Shown: piece by piece, positions 34,763 to 44,248 of the stretch
How the letters are laid out: the number at the start of each line of letters is the position of its first letter
Numbering within the stretch: the stretch's first letter is position 1
Assembly: GCA_017934545.1 (NCBI GenBank)
Contig: JAGBJI010000009.1
Location: 186,001-250,000, forward strand
Length of the DNA: 64,000 bases
Direction of reading: 5' to 3'
From: Bacteroidales bacterium
Lineage (GTDB): Bacteria; Bacteroidota; Bacteroidia; Bacteroidales; P3
Program-made: the position numbers and the translations under genes
Notes under the pieces: generated by a model
Seen by the model: the letters and a program-made list of their open reading frames with translations, nothing else
Database searches by the model: none
What the model was told of the DNA's origin: nothing

Positions 34763-36976
34763 TTATTGACCGTATTTACTTATAAACACTATACGCATTA
34801 ACCGCACTTCTTGTTCGGTGTATTCGTCTTCGCCGAGTTCTTCCAGCACTTCGTACACATTATCGGACTGCATTTCTTTCAAACATTCCGTTATCTCTTG
34901 CTGATGATACACGTCAACGGTTTCATTGACATAGTACGATATATCTATCTTTGTTCCCGATGACACTATGGACTCCATTTCTTTCAACAATTCGTCCATG
35001 TCCAGGTTCTTTCCTTTGGCAATATCTTCCAACGGAATTTTCTTGTCAATACTTTTTATTATGTAAACCTTAAGTCCCGAGCGGTTATTTATTGCACTTT
35101 TTATTATAAGTTCCTGCGGAATCTCAATATCATTCTCTTCAACATATTTTTTTATCGCCTGACAGAAAACTTCTCCGTATTTCTTTGCCTTGGCTTCACC
35201 TACGCCCGAAATGTTTTTCATACTCTCCAACGACGTAGGGTATTGTATGGTCATATCTATCAGAGAGCGTTCCTCAAATATTATATAAGGAGGAAGATTT
35301 TCTTTTTCCGCAATACTGTTTCTTATATTTTTAAGTACGGCAAACAACACTTCGTCGGATGCAGATTGGGAAGCATCCTGTTGCAACGCCTGCATGGAAT
35401 CAGATTCTTCGTAAGCGGTGTAGTCATGGTCTTGAGGTATCAAAATGTCATACGGATGGTTTCTGAACGATTCAGCTTTGGGCAGAAGTTTAAGCAATCC
35501 GTATGTTTCTATTTCCTTTTTTACAAATCCTTCTATTATACATTGACGGAACACGGCACGCCAATAAGCTTTGGATTTGTCCGCTCCAACTCCGAAAACG
35601 GGCAGTTTGTTGTGTCGGCATGTCTTTACATCGGCGGTCTTATTACCTATTAATATATTTATCAGATGGTCTGTTTTGAATATTTGCATGGTTTGTTCCA
35701 CCGCATCCAACGCCAAAAGAATATCTTCGTGTGCTTCAACTCTTTTTTTCGGGTGAAGACAGTTGTCACAATTACCGCAATTGCATTGGTCATAGTCTTC
35801 CGAAAAATATTTAAGCAAGGTTATTCTTCTGCAAAGGGCGCTTTCGGCATACGAAGTGACCGCTTCCGTGAGTTGCATAGCCACTTCGCGTTCGGCAACG
35901 GTCTTGTCAACCAAAAAACGTTCTAATTTTGCTATGTCTTTTTCAGAATAAAATGCAATACATTTACCTTCCTGTCCGTCCCTGCCTGCTCTTCCTGTTT
36001 CTTGGTAGTAGCCTTCCAAACTTTTAGGCATGTCATAATGTATTATAAACCTGACGTCAGGCTTGTCAATGCCCATTCCGAATGCAATAGTTGCTACTAT
36101 CACGTCAACCTGTTCCAATAAAAACATATCCTGGTGCATAGCCCGTACATTAGAATCAAGTCCTGCATGATAAGGTACGGTTTTTATTCCATTCAAAGTA
36201 AGAATCTCGGCTACTTGTTCCACTTTTTTGCGGGACAGACAGTAAATTATTCCGCTTTTGTTTCTGTTTGCATTTATGAAACTGATGATTTCACGGATTA
36301 AAATCTTCTCATCATCAGGTTTGGGCCTTACTTCATAGTAAAGATTTGGTCTGTTGAAAGACGATACATATATATTGGCGTCGGGGATTTCCAAATTCTT
36401 TATAATATCTTGACGGACTTTTTCCGTTGCAGTGGCAGTTAAAGCCATCACAGGTACATCCTGTCCTATGTTTGTGATGATTTCGCGTATTTTTCTGTAC
36501 TCCGGCCTGAAATCATGTCCCCATTCACTGATGCAATGTGCTTCGTCTATTGCAACAAAAGATATATTTACTGATTTCAAAAAGTCAATATTTTCCTGTT
36601 TAATCAACGATTCAGGGGCTACATATAGCAATTTGGCCGAACCTTCCGTGATATCTTTCCTTACTTTTGTTATTTCATGCTTGCTTAACGACGAATTGAT
36701 AAAGTGGGCTATGTTTTCCACACCTTTTATGTGGCGTATTGCATCAACTTGGTTCTTCATCAGGGCAATCAAAGGTGATATAATTACGGCCACACCCTGT
36801 GACACTACGGCAGGAAGTTGATAGCAAAGACTCTTTCCTCCTCCTGTCGGCATTATAACCAAAACATCTTTGCCAGAAAGAATATCCGTCACCACTTGTT
36901 TCTGATATCCTTTAAAGTTATCAAAGCCAAAAATGTTTTTAAGTTCTTTATACAAATCAATATCTGCTATGTTCAT
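34763..36976 (-). CDS. recQ: ATP-dependent DNA helicase RecQ
   Basis: 737 residues. Superfamily 2 motifs: QKQVVTDILSGKDVLVIMPT with GGGKS, DEAH in FVAIDEAHCISEWGHDFR, TATATEKVRQDI, and IATIAFGMGIDKPDVRFIIH with YYQETGRAGRDG. Zinc-binding CRRITLLKYFSEDYDQCNCG NCDNC follows, then a winged helix and an HRDC-type domain (RSLIDMTIQYPTSLESMKNI). 3'-5' helicase in recombination repair. I prefer ATG 36976 (MNIADIDLYKEL); ATG 36991 adds five residues. It heads the minus-strand run to cysS. Confidence 0.95.
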   Translation of the reverse strand: MNIADIDLYKELKNIFGFDNFKGYQKQVVTDILSGKDVLVIMPTGGGKSLCYQLPAVVSQGVAVIISPLIALMKNQVDAIRHIKGVENIAHFINSSLSKHEITKVRKDITEGSAKLLYVAPESLIKQENIDFLKSVNISFVAIDEAHCISEWGHDFRPEYRKIREIITNIGQDVPVMALTATATEKVRQDIIKNLEIPDANIYVSSFNRPNLYYEVRPKPDDEKILIREIISFINANRNKSGIIYCLSRKKVEQVAEILTLNGIKTVPYHAGLDSNVRAMHQDMFLLEQVDVIVATIAFGMGIDKPDVRFIIHYDMPKSLEGYYQETGRAGRDGQEGKCIAFYSEKDIAKLERFLVDKTVAEREVAMQLTEAVTSYAESALCRRITLLKYFSEDYDQCNCGNCDNCLHPKKRVEAHEDILLALDAVEQTMQIFKTDHLINILIGNKTADVKTCRHNKLPVFGVGADKSKAYWRAVFRQCIIEGFVKKEIETYGLLKLLPKAESFRNHPYDILIPQDHDYTAYEESDSMQALQQDASQSASDEVLFAVLKNIRNSIAEKENLPPYIIFEERSLIDMTIQYPTSLESMKNISGVGEAKAKKYGEVFCQAIKKYVEENDIEIPQELIIKSAINNRSGLKVYIIKSIDKKIPLEDIAKGKNLDMDELLKEMESIVSSGTKIDISYYVNETVDVYHQQEITECLKEMQSDNVYEVLEELGEDEYTEQEVRLMRIVFISKYGQ

Positions 36977-37020
36977 GCACTCACGCCCCATTCTGTGTCA
37001 ACCAATTATTAAAATTATCG

Positions 37021-37028
37021 TATCTTTG
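37021..37028 (+). promoter_or_regulatory. -7 box TATCTTTG of kdsD
   Basis: Exact TAnnTTTG match followed by GCAAAAA, 60 bases before the ATG at 37088, which supports that start over a frame-open TTG at 37049. Confidence 0.7.
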
Positions 37029-37087
37029 CAAAAACAACCGCCTGTCAGTTGCGGTATTTTGAAAACAAAATTAATAATTTTTTTAAT

Positions 37088-38062
37088 ATGAATGACATAT
37101 TTGACGTAAAAAATATAGTAAAAGATACAATCATACAAGAATCGCAGGCAATAAAACGGCTTGTTGACTATGTGAACGGCGATTTTGAAAAAGCAATAAA
37201 TGAAATATTTAATTCTTCTGGGCGGGTTATCATCACGGGAATAGGAAAAAGTGCGGACATTGCACGAAAAATAGTGTCAACTCTCAACTCCACGGGTACA
37301 CCATCTGTTTTTATGCACGCTGCGGAGGCAATACACGGCGATTTGGGCATGATTCAAAAAGACGATATAATAATATGTATATCCAAAAGCGGCAATACAC
37401 CCGAGATAAAAGTTCTGTTGCCGTTGATAAAAGCAATGAAAAATACAATCATTGCAATAACGGGCGATTTAAACTCCGCATTGGCCAAAAGTGCAGACTG
37501 TGTTTTGTCATGTTATGTGGATAAAGAAGCCGACCCGAACAATTTAGCACCGACTTGTTCCACAACCGCACAACTTGTAATCGGAGATGCCCTTGCCGTA
37601 GCCTTGCTTAAAAAGAGAGGATTCTCTTCTGAAGATTTTGCAAAGTATCATCCCGGAGGTTCGTTGGGAAAAAGACTGTATTTACGTGTGTCCGACTTAT
37701 ACAAATCTAACGAAAAACCGCAGGTAAACCCTTCAACGCCGATTGCAAAAGTGCTGATGGAGATGACAACCAAACGTTTGGGATGTACCGCAGTGACGGA
37801 TAAAGACAATATAGTCGGAATTATTACCGACGGAGATTTGAGAAGATTCTTGGAAGCCCACGGTTCAAACTTGGATATGAACATTGCGGCGGAAAAGATT
37901 ATGACCCAACAGCCGAAAACTATCAAAGAAGATGCGTTCGCAGTGAAAGCGTTGGAAATTATGCGTGAACACGAAATAACGCAAATACTTGTCACTGACG
38001 CACAGGGCGGCTATTTGGGAGTAATCCACCTGCACGATTTATTAAAAGAGGGTATCATCTAA
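37088..38062 (+). CDS. kdsD: Arabinose-5-phosphate isomerase (KpsF/GutQ/KdsD)
   Basis: 324 residues. SIS domain at about 30-170 (GRVIITGIGKSADIARKIVS, CISKSGNTPEIKVLLPLIKA) and two CBS domains at about 205-320 (MEMTTKRLGCTAVTDKDNIV, IMREHEITQILVTDAQGGYL). Converts ribulose-5-P to arabinose-5-P, the first step to Kdo of LPS inner core. Start at 37088 gives the family's usual length. The transporter gene follows after 18 bases. Confidence 0.94.
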   Translation: MNDIFDVKNIVKDTIIQESQAIKRLVDYVNGDFEKAINEIFNSSGRVIITGIGKSADIARKIVSTLNSTGTPSVFMHAAEAIHGDLGMIQKDDIIICISKSGNTPEIKVLLPLIKAMKNTIIAITGDLNSALAKSADCVLSCYVDKEADPNNLAPTCSTTAQLVIGDALAVALLKKRGFSSEDFAKYHPGGSLGKRLYLRVSDLYKSNEKPQVNPSTPIAKVLMEMTTKRLGCTAVTDKDNIVGIITDGDLRRFLEAHGSNLDMNIAAEKIMTQQPKTIKEDAFAVKALEIMREHEITQILVTDAQGGYLGVIHLHDLLKEGII

Positions 38063-38080
38063 TTTAAACCACTCATTATT

Positions 38081-39511
38081 ATGAAAAAAATACCGCATAC
38101 CTACGTCATAATCTTTATTCTTATAATTATAGCGGCAGTCTGTACTTGGATTACACCTTCGGGTGAGTTCACAAGACAGATTGTGCAAACCGCATCGGGC
38201 AAAACAGTCAATCAAATTGTACCCGGAACATACCACCACACCGCATCATCGCCGCAGACATGGCAAATAATGAGTGCATTGTTCAAAGGATTTCAAAAAG
38301 CCCCTGCAATAATAGCCTTTATTCTTATTTTGGGCGGAGCATTTTGGATATTAAACCAAACAAGAGCGATAGATGTAGGGGTTGCAGTGTTCTTGGACAA
38401 AAGCAAAAAGTTGGAAAAATATTCTTTTTTCCGCAAAGCAGGGATAAACAACCTTACAATTATTCTTATCATGGTGATGTTTTCTTTGTTCGGAGCGGTG
38501 TTCGGCATGAGCGAAGAAACCATTGCCTTTACCGCAATATTCGTTCCGTTGGCAATTTCTATGGGTTATGACAGCATAACAGGTGTTTGTATGAGTTTTC
38601 TTGCGGCGGGATTGGGCTTTGCAGGGTGCATTTTAAATCCTTTTACGCTGGGAATAGCACAGGATATTGCGGGTATAAAAATGTTTTCGGGCATTGAATA
38701 CCGCCTTGTTATATGGTTTGTAATAACGTTTACGGGAATAGCTTTTGTATTGTCATATGCCAACAAGATAAAAAAACACCCTGAAAAATCGCTTACATAC
38801 AATTCCGACGGATATTGGAGAAAAAATTCATTGCACCCGCAATCCGAACAAACCGTTACTGACAAGAAAAGAGCCTTGTGGTCATTGGCTGTTTTAGGTC
38901 TTACCATCGTTGCTTTGGTTGTGGGAGTTACGGCATTTGATTGGGAATTCAATCAGATAGCGGCATTGTTTTTTGCCATGGCAATAGCAACGGGATTCAT
39001 TGCGGGCAAAACTCCGAGCGAGATAGCACAACTTTTCATCGCAGGATGCAAGGATATATTGTCCGCCGCCTTGGTTGTAGGGTTGGCAAGCGGCATAATA
39101 GTGATATTGGAAGACGGCAAAATAATAGACACTCTGCTTTATGCGGTAAGCAATACCGTTGCTTCTTCTGGCAAATACGGAGCTTTGAGCGTCATGTACG
39201 GTTTTCAAACCCTGCTCAATGCAATCATCACTTCTGGTACTGCAAAGGCGGCAATGCTTATGCCTATGTTCAAAGAGATTTCAGACATTGTGGGATTAAG
39301 TCTGCAAAGTACGGTAACGGCATTCCATATCGGCGACGGTTTTACTAATTTAATCACCCCTACAAGCGGAGTTCTTATCGCCGTATTGGGCGTTGCAAGA
39401 ATACCTTACGAGAAATGGGTACGCTTTGCGTGGAAATTTATATTGGCAATGATAGTCTTGGGTTGGCTGTTGTTGCTTCCTACATTGTATTTTCATTTTC
39501 CGGGATTTTAA
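38081..39511 (+). CDS. YfcC/DcuC-superfamily transporter
   Basis: 476 residues, about 11-12 membrane helices. MKKIPHTYVIIFILIIIAAV, the loop WITPSGEF, IMSALFKGFQKAPAIIAFIL and FGMSEETIAFTAIFVPLA are typical of the YfcC family (related to ArcD and DcuC carriers of C4-dicarboxylates, arginine/ornithine or basic peptides). Two re-entrant-type Ser/Thr-rich segments, one LNAIITSGTAKAAMLMPMFK, are visible. The substrate is not readable. It is cotranscribed with an exported protein of unknown function. Confidence 0.85.
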   Translation: MKKIPHTYVIIFILIIIAAVCTWITPSGEFTRQIVQTASGKTVNQIVPGTYHHTASSPQTWQIMSALFKGFQKAPAIIAFILILGGAFWILNQTRAIDVGVAVFLDKSKKLEKYSFFRKAGINNLTIILIMVMFSLFGAVFGMSEETIAFTAIFVPLAISMGYDSITGVCMSFLAAGLGFAGCILNPFTLGIAQDIAGIKMFSGIEYRLVIWFVITFTGIAFVLSYANKIKKHPEKSLTYNSDGYWRKNSLHPQSEQTVTDKKRALWSLAVLGLTIVALVVGVTAFDWEFNQIAALFFAMAIATGFIAGKTPSEIAQLFIAGCKDILSAALVVGLASGIIVILEDGKIIDTLLYAVSNTVASSGKYGALSVMYGFQTLLNAIITSGTAKAAMLMPMFKEISDIVGLSLQSTVTAFHIGDGFTNLITPTSGVLIAVLGVARIPYEKWVRFAWKFILAMIVLGWLLLLPTLYFHFPGF

Positions 39512-39526
39512 TTTTTTATTTCAACT

Positions 39527-40141
39527 ATGAAAAAGTCAGCAATAATTCTTTTAATTGTGATTGCCGCCGTATGCCAAGCCCACTCACAGACAACGGACAG
39601 ATGGCAGGCGGAATATCTGGTCAAAAAACAGTTTGCAATGTATCCGAACAGCACCTTACAAGACTTGTACAAGACATGTTTTCAAGATGTTTTCGGTGCC
39701 GAACACTTGGCTTCAGACACCCAAAAGGTGATTCAGTACATTCAATACGAACTTTCGCAGCCTTTTAACCCGTGCTACCCGTTGTATGAGTATTGCGGGC
39801 TTAACGGGAACTATGTCCGCGTAAATATTTCGGCTGTCAGCAACGGTTATATCACCGACAGTTTGCTTGCTTCATGCTTTATACGTAGTTCGCATGCGGA
39901 AAAAAAGGTGACATTGGAGCAATGGGCGGAGATATGGCACGAAATATCGCATTATATACACGACATAAAACCCGACATTGAGAATTTCAAACAGGACGAT
40001 GAGTATATATTCCGTTTGATTGACAGCGGACAATACGCATGGGTCCATTCACGCTTATACCGCGACACTTATATGCCGCATTACCGAATAGTGACAAGGG
40101 AAATATTTGAAAACGAGATATATCCTTTGCTCAAAAGATAA
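39527..40141 (+). CDS. Conserved exported protein of unknown function
   Basis: 204 residues with signal peptide (cleavage after AHSQ). Contains YPNSTLQDLYKTCFQDVFGA EHL and the end RDTYMPHYRIVTREIFENEI; I recognise this as a protein recurring in Bacteroidales genomes but know no function. Several conserved-looking His, Tyr and Cys residues (NPCYPLYEYCG) suggest an enzyme or a disulfide-stabilised fold. Located 15 bases after the transporter gene. Confidence 0.7.
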   Translation: MKKSAIILLIVIAAVCQAHSQTTDRWQAEYLVKKQFAMYPNSTLQDLYKTCFQDVFGAEHLASDTQKVIQYIQYELSQPFNPCYPLYEYCGLNGNYVRVNISAVSNGYITDSLLASCFIRSSHAEKKVTLEQWAEIWHEISHYIHDIKPDIENFKQDDEYIFRLIDSGQYAWVHSRLYRDTYMPHYRIVTREIFENEIYPLLKR

Positions 40142-40165
40142 TTCCTTTTCAGAATATACAACCTT

Positions 40166-40194
40166 AAAACTGCGGAATAATTCCGCAGTTTTTT
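40166..40194 (+). terminator. Terminator of the kdsD-transporter operon
   Basis: AAAACTGCGGAA (40166-40177) pairs with TTCCGCAGTTTT (40181-40192) with a 3-base loop and T run. Confidence 0.9.
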
Positions 40195-40249
40195 CATATA
40201 ATCAGCCGCAATGCAGTGTTTTAAAAAATCAAAAAAGATATAAAAATTC

Positions 40250-40279
40250 TTGCCAGAAGAAAATAAAGTTGTATATTTG
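40250..40279 (+). promoter_or_regulatory. Complete Bacteroidota-type promoter: TTG, 19 bp, TATATTTG
   Basis: TTG (40250-40252) and TATATTTG (40272-40279) are separated by 19 bp, fitting the -33/-7 promoter of this phylum. Leads to the lipoprotein gene at 40334. Confidence 0.75.
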
Positions 40280-40333
40280 CACACGAAATTGTCATAAAAC
40301 AGTCATAATAACATTAATAACAGAATAAATAAT

Positions 40334-40777
40334 ATGAAAAAGATGAAAAGAAATCTATGTTTTGCCCTTTTGTCAGTATTAGCAGTTGTTTGTTGTGCAG
40401 TGTTTGTGTCGTGCGGTGACGAAGAAGCCGTAAGATGTGCCTGCGGAACCAATATTGTACAGGAGAAAGCAACGTTTTCGGATATGAAACTGTTGGTTTT
40501 GGACGTATTGCCTAATAAAGACAACGACCTTATATATTACAACGGAAGTTACTACTTCAGACAACGGGTGCAGGAAGACACTAATTTTTATTTTGTCTGC
40601 AACCCCGAAAAGATTTTTGCGTACGCAGACACGCTTATATACGATATAGAAGGTGTGGTAAGGCAAACTTCGAATATATTGCTTGAACAAATGTACGCAC
40701 AACATCACAATTACTACGAATTTGAGATAACCAAAATTGATACGGTGCCTCAATTCGACCCTAACGCCAAGAAATAA
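40334..40777 (+). CDS. Small lipoprotein of unknown function
   Basis: 147 residues. Lipobox VFVSC (Cys about 27); the mature start CGDEEAVRCACGTNIV has three close Cys. The rest reads as a small alpha/beta domain (YYNGSYYFRQRVQEDTNFYF). No family recognised. Monocistronic between its own promoter and terminator. Confidence 0.75.
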   Translation: MKKMKRNLCFALLSVLAVVCCAVFVSCGDEEAVRCACGTNIVQEKATFSDMKLLVLDVLPNKDNDLIYYNGSYYFRQRVQEDTNFYFVCNPEKIFAYADTLIYDIEGVVRQTSNILLEQMYAQHHNYYEFEITKIDTVPQFDPNAKK

Positions 40778-40802
40778 CAGCACTTCAACATATTTTTAAC
40801 GG

Positions 40803-40848
40803 ATTGTATTGGGAAAATATTTTTCACTTTTCCCAATACAATTCTTTT
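40803..40848 (+). terminator. Terminator of the small lipoprotein gene
   Basis: ATTGTATTGGGAAAA (40803-40817) pairs with TTTTCCCAATACAAT (40828-40842), followed by CTTTTTT. Confidence 0.9.
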
Positions 40849-41037
40849 TTATATATACCCAACCGCTTTGCTTCCGCCGTCCATTGTTTCAAAAACATAA
40901 CCGCCGTAAATAATTTCTGATTTTATTACGGCATTTTTATAACTATACCATTGTTTATCTGCACTTAACAATTGTTTTCTACGCAAATCCCTCCTGCCCT
41001 TTCGCAATAAAATTCTGCCCAATGCTGTAAAATTTTT

Positions 41038-41142
41038 GCCCCTTGCGAAAGTAATCTCAAAAAAATCTGATTTTTTGATGCAAAAAAATAGTTTTTTTAA
41101 GTGAAAAAATGTGTTTTTTTTAAGATTGTTTTCTGAAAGGGC
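41038..41142. repeat. 105-bp modular element D: words TCTGA, ATAGT, TGTGT
   Basis: Arms GCCCCTTGCGAAAGTAATCT and AGATTGTTTTCTGAAAGGGC. Words at 41066, 41088, 41110; linkers GATGC and AAGTG. ATAGT is one base from ATAGG; TGTGT is one base from both TGTGG and TGTGA. Arms extend outward (GCCCAAT at 41017; TTGGGC ending 41163). Lies before purD. Confidence 0.9.
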
Positions 41143-41269
41143 AAAAATCAAATGCCGTTGGGCAATAGAAGAATGCGATTGGGCAGTAATAAAAAAACAA
41201 CTTTTTGTTTTATAGCGGTGCAACAGGCAGTTTATTCGGATAAAATTTTTCAGTGTTAAATAAAAGTCA

Positions 41270-41277
41270 TATCTTTG
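41270..41277 (+). promoter_or_regulatory. -7 box TATCTTTG of purD
   Basis: Exact TAnnTTTG match, 30 bases before the ATG at 41307. Confidence 0.75.
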
Positions 41278-41306
41278 CATTCTAAAATCAATAACTTAAT
41301 ATAAAT

Positions 41307-42575
41307 ATGAATATACTTCTTTTAGGCAGCGGCGGCAGAGAGTCGGCATTGGCAAGGGTTATAGCCAAGAGCAGTTTAACGGAAAATTTCTTTATATCGC
41401 CCGGAAATCCCGGAATGGAGCAGTACGGCAAGTGCATAGAGTTGAAAGGATTTGAAAACATGGGCAATTTTTGTATGCAAAACCGTATTGACATGTTGGT
41501 TGTCGGACCTGAACAGCCGTTGGTTGACGGTATAAGCGACTTTTTTGCAGGGACAAAAGGGTTGAAAAACATTGTAGTAATAGGTCCTAACAAGACAGCG
41601 GCACAACTGGAGGGCAGCAAAGACTTTTCAAAACAGTTCATGCAGCGGCATGACATTCCCACTGCACGCTATCAGACTTTCAATGCAAAGACCGTTGAGC
41701 AGGGAAAGAAGTTTTTGCAGACTTTAAATCCGCCTTACGTGCTGAAAGCCGACGGATTGGCGGCAGGAAAAGGCGTGGTGATTGCCCAAAACCTTGACCA
41801 AGCAAAAAAAGAATTGGAAGAAATGCTTTTGGATGCCAAATTCGGACAGGCATCAAGTCAAGTGGTTATAGAGGAGTATCTTAACGGCATAGAGTGCAGC
41901 GTGTTTGTCTTGACGGACGGCAAAAATTACGTTCTTCTGCCCGAAGCCAAAGATTACAAACGTGCAGGCGAAGGCGACACGGGGTTAAACACAGGCGGCA
42001 TGGGCAGTATCTCGCCCGTTAAGTTCTGCACAGAAGAGTTTTTAAACAAGGTTAAAACCCGTATAATTGACCGAACCATTCAGGGATTACAGAAAGAAAA
42101 CATACATTATCAAGGTTTTATCTTCTTCGGTCTGATGAACGTTGAGGGCAATCCTTATGTTATAGAATACAACGTGCGTATGGGTGACCCTGAAAGCGAA
42201 AGCGTTTTCGCAAGGTTTGATTCCGATATTGTCAAGGCATTTTCTTTGATAAAAGAACAACGCCTTAACGAATATCAAATAAAGATTTCGCCCCAAACGG
42301 CGGCTACCGTAATGCTGTGCAGCGGCGGTTACCCGCAGGAATACGAAAAAGGAAAAGTGATAAACGGATTGGACAGCACAGAGGATGCCATAGTTTACCA
42401 CGCAGGAACGAAAAACGAAAACGGCAAAACCGTAACTGCGGGCGGCAGGGTTATAGCCGTAACGTGTTTGAGCGACGGTTTGCAGGCGGCACTTGACAAA
42501 TGCTACCGAAATATAGGCAAAATATCGTTTGACAATAAGTATTTCAGAAAAGATATAGGCAAAGATTTGCTTTGA
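41307..42575 (+). CDS. purD: Phosphoribosylamine-glycine ligase (GAR synthetase)
   Basis: 422 residues, second step of purine synthesis. N-terminal MNILLLGSGGRESALARVIA, ATP-grasp core with YVLKADGLAAGKGVVIAQN, VVIEEYLNGIECSVFVLTDG, TGGMGSISPVKF and EYNVRMGDPESESV, all typical of PurD. Complete and full length, from its own promoter downstream of element D. Confidence 0.97.
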   Translation: MNILLLGSGGRESALARVIAKSSLTENFFISPGNPGMEQYGKCIELKGFENMGNFCMQNRIDMLVVGPEQPLVDGISDFFAGTKGLKNIVVIGPNKTAAQLEGSKDFSKQFMQRHDIPTARYQTFNAKTVEQGKKFLQTLNPPYVLKADGLAAGKGVVIAQNLDQAKKELEEMLLDAKFGQASSQVVIEEYLNGIECSVFVLTDGKNYVLLPEAKDYKRAGEGDTGLNTGGMGSISPVKFCTEEFLNKVKTRIIDRTIQGLQKENIHYQGFIFFGLMNVEGNPYVIEYNVRMGDPESESVFARFDSDIVKAFSLIKEQRLNEYQIKISPQTAATVMLCSGGYPQEYEKGKVINGLDSTEDAIVYHAGTKNENGKTVTAGGRVIAVTCLSDGLQAALDKCYRNIGKISFDNKYFRKDIGKDLL

Positions 42576-42597
42576 AATCAGAGTTTAACACAAATAT

Positions 42598-42641
42598 GAC
42601 AACCGTTCATTGCCGCTCAATGCGGACATTGTCGTTTTTTT
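42598..42641 (+). terminator. Probable terminator of purD
   Basis: GACAACCG (42598-42605) can pair with CGGACATTGTC with a small bulge, followed by GTTTTTTT. Confidence 0.6.
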
Positions 42642-42673
42642 ATAACGGATAATTCAGAAAAAAATATAAACCG

Positions 42674-44248
42674 ATGAGATATAAGATTGATTATTTAGTT
42701 TTAGGTTCGGGGATTGCAGGATTGTCTTTTGCTTTAAAGGCAGCCGAGTACGGTAAGGTGTGCGTGATAACCAAAGCCGATGCAAAGGAATGTTCAACCA
42801 AATATGCACAGGGCGGTATTGCCGCCGTTATGTACGCTCCCGACACTTACGAAAAGCATATCCAAGACACTTTAATCGCAGGTGCCGGCATTTGCAACGA
42901 AGAAGCCGTACGTATAACCATAACCGAATCCACCGAAAGAATAAAAGAATTAATCAGTTGGGGTGCTAACTTTGACAAAAACCGATTCGGAAGTTACGAT
43001 TTAGCCCGTGAAGGCGGACACAGTGAGCATCGTATTTTCCACCATCAAGACAATACCGGAGCGGAAATAGAACGTGCATTGTACGAAGCGGTCAAACGCA
43101 ACCCCAATATAGAATTAAAGGAAAATCAATTCACAATAGACCTCATCACACAGCACCATTTGGGTTTGGAAGTGAACCGTCACATGGACAATGTGGAATG
43201 TTACGGAGCCTATGTGATGAACCGCAAGACCAAATCCATAGATACCTATCTTGCAAAGATAATCATGTTGGCTACGGGGTCGTTCGGACAGGTTTATTCC
43301 GCAACTACGGCTCCCGTTGTGGCAACGGGCGACGGTCAGGCTATGGTTCACCGTGCCAAAGGGTGGCTTAAAGACATGGAATTCGTCCAATTTCACCCGA
43401 CATCTCTTTACAATCCGATAGAAAAACCTTCGTTCCTTATCACCGAAGCTATGAGAGGAGCGGGCGGAGTGCTGAAAAACCTAAAAAAAGAAGCCTTTAT
43501 GGATAAATACGACAAGAGAGGCTCGCTGGCTCCCCGCGATATAGTGGCAAGGGCTATCAATTCGGAGATGACCAAATCGGGAGATGACCACGTGCTTTTG
43601 GATTGCTCGGCAATAAGCAAAGAAGAAATCATGCACCATTTCCCTCATATTTATGCCAAATGTTTGGAACTCGGCCTTAACATAACAAGAGGCGACATGA
43701 TACCCGTAGTTCCAGCCTGCCATTACGGATGCGGAGGCATTGTGGTGGACAATTACGCCCGCACGACCATAAAACATCTTTATGCAACGGGCGAATGTTC
43801 GTGTACGGGGCTGCACGGTGCCAACCGATTGGCGTCCAACTCGCTTTTGGAAGCCGCTGTATACGCCCACCGTGCCGCAATGGATGCCAAGGAAGAGATA
43901 AAAAACATACAATTCTGCGAACAAGTACCCGATTGGAACGCCGAAGGAATGGTACTTAACGAAGAGATGAGTTTGATAACCCAAACCCAGAGGGAATTGC
44001 AACAGATAATGAGCAACTATGTAGGTATTGTAAGAAGCGATGTAAGGCTTAACCGTGCTTTTCAACGCACCAAACTTATATACGACGAAACGGAAGAACT
44101 GTACAACCGCAGCGTTTTGACGCCCGAATTGTGCGAATTGAGAAACATGGTGGCAAATGCATACCTTATAATCTCAATGGCCATGAAACGCAAACAGAGC
44201 GTGGGACTGCACTATTCCATTGATTACCCTCCCGTTAACCGTCAATAG
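42674..44248 (+). CDS. nadB: L-aspartate oxidase
   Basis: 524 residues, FAD enzyme making iminoaspartate for NAD synthesis. Dinucleotide-binding VLGSGIAGLSFALKAAEYGK, then STKYAQGGIAAVMY, REGGHSEHRIFHHQDNTGAE, MEFVQFHPTSLYN and ECSCTGLHGANRLASNSLLE, all fumarate-reductase/NadB signatures. nadA and nadC are not in the window. The stop is directly followed by the ATG of an LRR gene. Confidence 0.96.
   Translation: MRYKIDYLVLGSGIAGLSFALKAAEYGKVCVITKADAKECSTKYAQGGIAAVMYAPDTYEKHIQDTLIAGAGICNEEAVRITITESTERIKELISWGANFDKNRFGSYDLAREGGHSEHRIFHHQDNTGAEIERALYEAVKRNPNIELKENQFTIDLITQHHLGLEVNRHMDNVECYGAYVMNRKTKSIDTYLAKIIMLATGSFGQVYSATTAPVVATGDGQAMVHRAKGWLKDMEFVQFHPTSLYNPIEKPSFLITEAMRGAGGVLKNLKKEAFMDKYDKRGSLAPRDIVARAINSEMTKSGDDHVLLDCSAISKEEIMHHFPHIYAKCLELGLNITRGDMIPVVPACHYGCGGIVVDNYARTTIKHLYATGECSCTGLHGANRLASNSLLEAAVYAHRAAMDAKEEIKNIQFCEQVPDWNAEGMVLNEEMSLITQTQRELQQIMSNYVGIVRSDVRLNRAFQRTKLIYDETEELYNRSVLTPELCELRNMVANAYLIISMAMKRKQSVGLHYSIDYPPVNRQ

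Noticed and set aside
40849-41280. 143-aa minus-strand frame over element D
   Set aside because: Covers a terminator, the repeat element and the purD promoter; repeat-derived composition.
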